Positions 60,556-64,000 of a DNA stretch of 64,000 bases are shown here, piece after piece. The stretch comes from Micractinium sp. NFX-FRZ (taxonomy: Eukaryota; Chlorophyta; Trebouxiophyceae; Chlorellales; Chlorellaceae): the NCBI GenBank assembly GCA_029339195.1, contig JAPTJF010000002.1, forward strand, positions 186,001-250,000, written 5' to 3'. A program made the translations under genes and the position numbers. The notes beneath the pieces are model-generated. The model searched no databases. It had not been told where the DNA came from and worked only from the letters and a program-made list of their open reading frames with translations. Position 1 is the stretch's first letter; every line of letters begins with the position of its first letter.

Positions 60556-61767
60556 ATGATGCGGCTTGCTCTCCTTTTGAGCCTCCTCGCAGTGGCCAGT
60601 GGGTGAGGCGGTGGGTGAGATACCGAGATACCACCTCCCGGGGTGTGCTTCCCGCCTGCTGGAGGACGACAGCTGGCTGGCACATGGTGTAGCGCCTGCC
60701 GGCCACCTGCTGCTGGTCTCAGAGGTTCAACCCCTGTGCAGTGCCGTGCATTGAGTGTTGTGTCTGCTCTGAGGGCTGCCCTCCCCTGTCCGCACCCTCA
60801 GGCTGTACCTCCCTCCCCTGATGCAGGCGGGACCTGCTGGAAGGTCAAGTCGGGGCGGCCATACTGAATGGAGTCGATGCAGTGCCCGGGCGGTGAGCCC
60901 TCTGCCTGCCTCCTCACCTGCCCCTGTGCAAGCATGCTCTGTCACCCCAGCATCCATGCGTGCTCGGGTGCCAGGCCCTGCACGTGGCGCACCCCACCGC
61001 ACCGTCCTGTGCCCGCCCAGCTAGCCAGCCAGCTGCCAGCTGGCTTCCTCACAGCCATCCAATCCCTGCTCCCCCCGGCTCCCACTCACCTGCCCACTTC
61101 CCTGTCTGCCTGCGCGCCCGCCGCAACGCAGCTTCCCCTACGTTGCGTCGCTGCGCTTCCCCTTTGCCGGCATGTCGTATGCCGTACCGCGGGGCTCGCA
61201 CGTCTGCACCGGCGTGCTCATCCGCCCAGACATCGTCGTCACCACAGCCTTCTGCGCCCTCAATTCGGGCCTGTTCCCCAAGGCAAGGCCCGGAGGTGGT
61301 GGTGTGTGGGGGGTGCGGGGGAGGCGGGGAGGCACAGGTGCGGCATGTGGCCAGTAGCGGGTGCGCCATGTGTGCGCCAGGGAGGCCACAAGCACCGGGA
61401 AGAGCTGGGAGCTGGGAGGGAGCTGGGAGGGAAGCCAGCACACGCCAGCCCTGAGCTGTCTTACTACCTCCCAAGTGTCAGGCGTCGCGGCACCCCAACC
61501 CCGCACCACACCACACCATTGTACGCCTCACCAACCTTTTACCGCCCTCGCCACCCCCCGCCTGGCCTGAAGGTCCGCCTGAACGCCTACGGCACCACGC
61601 GGGGGCCCTTTGAGGAGCGCTCTGTCATCGCTGCCGCCTGGCCACGCGCCTGGGATCTGGGCCCGAACTCGCCGTTCGACAACATTGCCGTCCTGCGCCT
61701 CAACCGGGCCTCCACCGTCAAGCCAGTCAAGACTGCGCCAGGTGGGGGCGGCTGCTGCCGCTGTTGC

Positions 61768-61800
<33 letters not shown>

Positions 61801-63340
61801 CGCTGCTGCTGCTGACCTCAAGGCTTGTTGGGGCCAGGTCGGGAAAGCGGGCGGCTGGCCCACGCCTGCCTGCCATCCCCGGGCGGAGTGGCATGCCTCA
61901 CCCAGGCGCCGCACCCCGTCTGCTGTTCTTCGCCCACCCCTCCCCGTGCAGTGTCCCCCGCCTTCCCCGCGCGTGTCAACACGCTGCTGACCATTGTGGG
62001 GTGGGGCGCCACTAGCAGGAATGGGCTGCCGGCTGCAAACCAGAAGGTGCGGCCAGCTTGCGCCGCACTGCCAGCATGAGCCCTCAGCAGCTTTCCGTGG
62101 GCCCCTCCTCGGTGGCTCCAGAAACTCACTTCATGTGCGTTTCACAGAACATAATGGGTGGTGACGGTCCATGCGTGAGTGGCGATGTCACGTGGCGCAG
62201 ATGCCTCACCGTGGCAACGAACCCCAGCTTTCCTCACACAACACGGCCTGCAGGTGAACCAGCTGAGGCTGCTGGCCCCCCGCACCTGCGCCCAGACATG
62301 GTCGCGCACGCCCCCCTTCAACGTGAGCGCCTCCGGCTGGCGGGACGCCAAATTCATCTGCGCCAAGTATGCCGCGCGCAACACCGCACTGTGCGGGTGA
62401 GGAGATGGTTATTAAGATGCATCCTCTCAACCAAACCACACCGCGCCAAGCGGGGCTGGCGGGGCTGGGTATGACTAGCGTTGATGCGCCAGAGCAAGCA
62501 TGCAGCTGCAGCCGGCGCTTCGCTGAGCAGGGGAGGAGTGGGCGGTGGGGTTGGGGCAGGGGCAGGGGTGGGGAGTAAGACCGGGAGGAAGCGGGGTGGG
62601 GCATGCAGGGTGGGGTTAAGCTGCAAGCAAGCGCAGAGCCAAAAGGATGGGGCGCCCCTACCCATGCAGCGACGACTTGGGCGCTCCGCTTATCAAGACC
62701 GGGAGCAAGGCTGGCAACGACGTGCTGGTGAGGGCACCCCCTGCCCTGCCCTGCCCTGCCTGCGCTGTGCCATGCTGCGCCGTGCAGCCCTGCGTTGCGC
62801 CTCACGCTGTGCCATGCTGTGCTGCATCAGCCCCTGCTCTGCTGCGGTGTGCAGGGCTGGCCATCACATCCCCACCTCTTCCTCTAGCCCCCCTTGCTCC
62901 CTCGCCCTGCAGATCGGCATTGGCTCCGCCACCAACTGCCAGGTGGGGTGAAACGCACACGCATATTGAGGCAAAAACACGAGCAAGGAATCCAACGTAC
63001 TGGAACAGCAGAATGGCAGGGGCCGTATCTGACGCGCCTCACCACCACACTACAGCTGCCAACTCCCCGCACCCCGCTGCACCCCACCCGGCTCTCACTG
63101 CAGGGCTCCGGCATCACCGGCGGCTCCGTGTTCACCAACATTGCCACCTCCACACCCTTTGTGTACCGGGCGATGGCGATAGTGCGCGGCACCATCCGCC
63201 CCGGCCGCGACGTCATCCTCGCACGCGTCACTGCACTCGTCCGCCGCGGGCGCTGCCTGCCCCTGATGCAGCCCTGCCCGGAGGAGGCGCCCGGCAGGTG
63301 CTGCTCCGGCGCTTGCAGGTGGGGCCTCTGCATGCCCTGA
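60556..63340 (+). CDS. Secreted trypsin-like (S1) protein lacking catalytic His and Ser (pseudoprotease)
   Basis: Nine exons (60556-60602, 60827-60892, 61132-61282, 61573-61741, 61952-62046, 62254-62396, 62670-62727, 62913-62942, 63104-63340) join in phase to 331 residues. A signal peptide (MMRLALLLSLLAVASG) leads to an IVGG-like start (ILNGVDAVPGRFPYVASLRF). The chymotrypsin fold is clear: CTGVLIRPDIVVTTAFCAL aligns with the TAAHC box, FDNIAVLRLNR with the Asp box, and CGDDLGAPLI with GDSGGPL. The catalytic Asp is kept, but His is Phe and Ser is Leu, so peptidase activity should be absent. There is no basic cleavage site directly before ILNG. A Cys-rich tail (CPEEAPGRCCSGACRWGLC) follows the domain. 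The intron after 61282 has a GC donor, and the one after 61741 contains a CTG repeat. The role may be binding or regulatory; unknown. Confidence 0.82.
61751..61814. repeat. (CTG)n-rich trinucleotide repeat in intron
   Basis: Imperfect ctg/ttg/ccg array of about 21 units, beginning a few bases after the donor of the exon ending 61741. Confidence 0.9.
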
Positions 63341-64000
63341 ATCGGGTGGAGCAGTTCGGCGGCAGATGGCCCTTGGCGGGAGCAGGGCAACGCGCCTCTG
63401 CAGCGCTTGGGTGGGCCCGTCATCCCTTGCTTCAGCTGCCATGCGCCGATCATGCCCCGGGCTTAAGCCTGTCGGAATCAGCAGCGGGCATCAGCTCCCC
63501 ACAGCGCAGAGCCCTGCCTGCCTGCCCCACTCAAGAATACCCACTTTGCATACCCCCTTGTAGTGGCACATCACACCACCACCGCAGCCACATGCACCCC
63601 GCAGCAGTACCACTCACCTGGAACCATCCTGCCCACCAGTTGCCCACACATTATTCCAGTAATATCATCTTTCATCTGGGTAATGGCCCCATGATCACAG
63701 CAAGATCACAGCTATGTGCCACCCAGCCCTTGTGTTGCCTTTCATTTTACCCAGCTCTGTGGTACCCAGCCCTCACGTCTCACCCCTGTAGCATGCCACG
63801 CAATGAACTTTTCTTGCACACTGGTGTCCTACACACCTTTGCCAGCACGCTCCTGACGGTTCTTGATACTCGATCTGTGCCTTGGCTCTTTTGATGCCCA
63901 TTCAAATGGGTGTGCGGCTGTGGCACTCCACTTGGCTTTTCCACATGTAGCAGCCCATGTTTGAAAGGCAAGTCCGTGCGGTGCGGCGGCTGCTCCTGCA
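63341..64000. other. 3' flank of protease-like gene, no further gene seen
   Basis: 660 bp to the window edge. Short open frames only. The sequence is less GC-rich than the gene bodies and probably contains the 3' UTR. Confidence 0.5.

Overview
The window looks like nuclear DNA of a green alga, most likely a Chlorella-type trebouxiophyte. It is GC-rich and dense with short introns. Its proteins are Ala/Gln/Gly-rich, it has an interstitial TTTAGGG-type telomere-like tract, UGUAA-like poly(A) signals lie behind several genes, and the gene set is plant/algal (OEP61, a thylakoid-lumen-type TPR protein). There are no operons, ribosome binding sites, tRNAs, rRNAs or CRISPR arrays. I joined exons by hand from splice-site phase and family conservation. 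Nearly all joins keep frame, but no transcript evidence was available.

Layout: HLTF/RAD5-type SNF2-RING protein (+, 5' end outside the window, ends 3896); a 1.3-kb near-perfect palindrome (4371-5705); a large protein with a divergent kinase-like domain (-, 5902-12957); a small coiled-coil protein with a KEN motif (+, 13348-14655); OGG1 8-oxoguanine DNA glycosylase (-, 15334-22007), whose last intron of about 3.5 kb holds a complete opposite-strand gene (+, 16097-18127); OEP61/TPR7-like tail-anchored TPR receptor (+, 22613-27575); TAPL/ABCB9-like ABC half-transporter (+, 28342-35415); COG8 (-, 35815-38922); condensin CAP-G (+, 39292-45536); EMC1 (-, 46082-52439); seven-bladed RCC1 protein (+, 52782-55832); lumen-type TPR protein (-, 56366-59173); secreted trypsin-fold pseudoprotease (+, 60556-63340).

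Apart from OEP61 followed by the ABC transporter and the nested gene, orientation alternates strictly. This gives five head-to-head pairs with gaps of about 0.34-1.4 kb and five tail-to-tail pairs. The genes are mostly unrelated housekeeping functions: DNA repair and chromosome structure (HLTF, OGG1, CAP-G), membrane protein biogenesis and trafficking (EMC1, OEP61, COG8) and transport.

The most unusual signals are these: recurrent 'echo' duplications of about 30-60 bp that copy an exon/intron junction into the adjacent intron roughly 80-220 bp away (at least twelve cases in seven genes); a high share of GC-AG introns (8 of about 117 inferred); the long palindrome; the gene nested in OGG1; and a trypsin-like protein that has lost its catalytic His and Ser.
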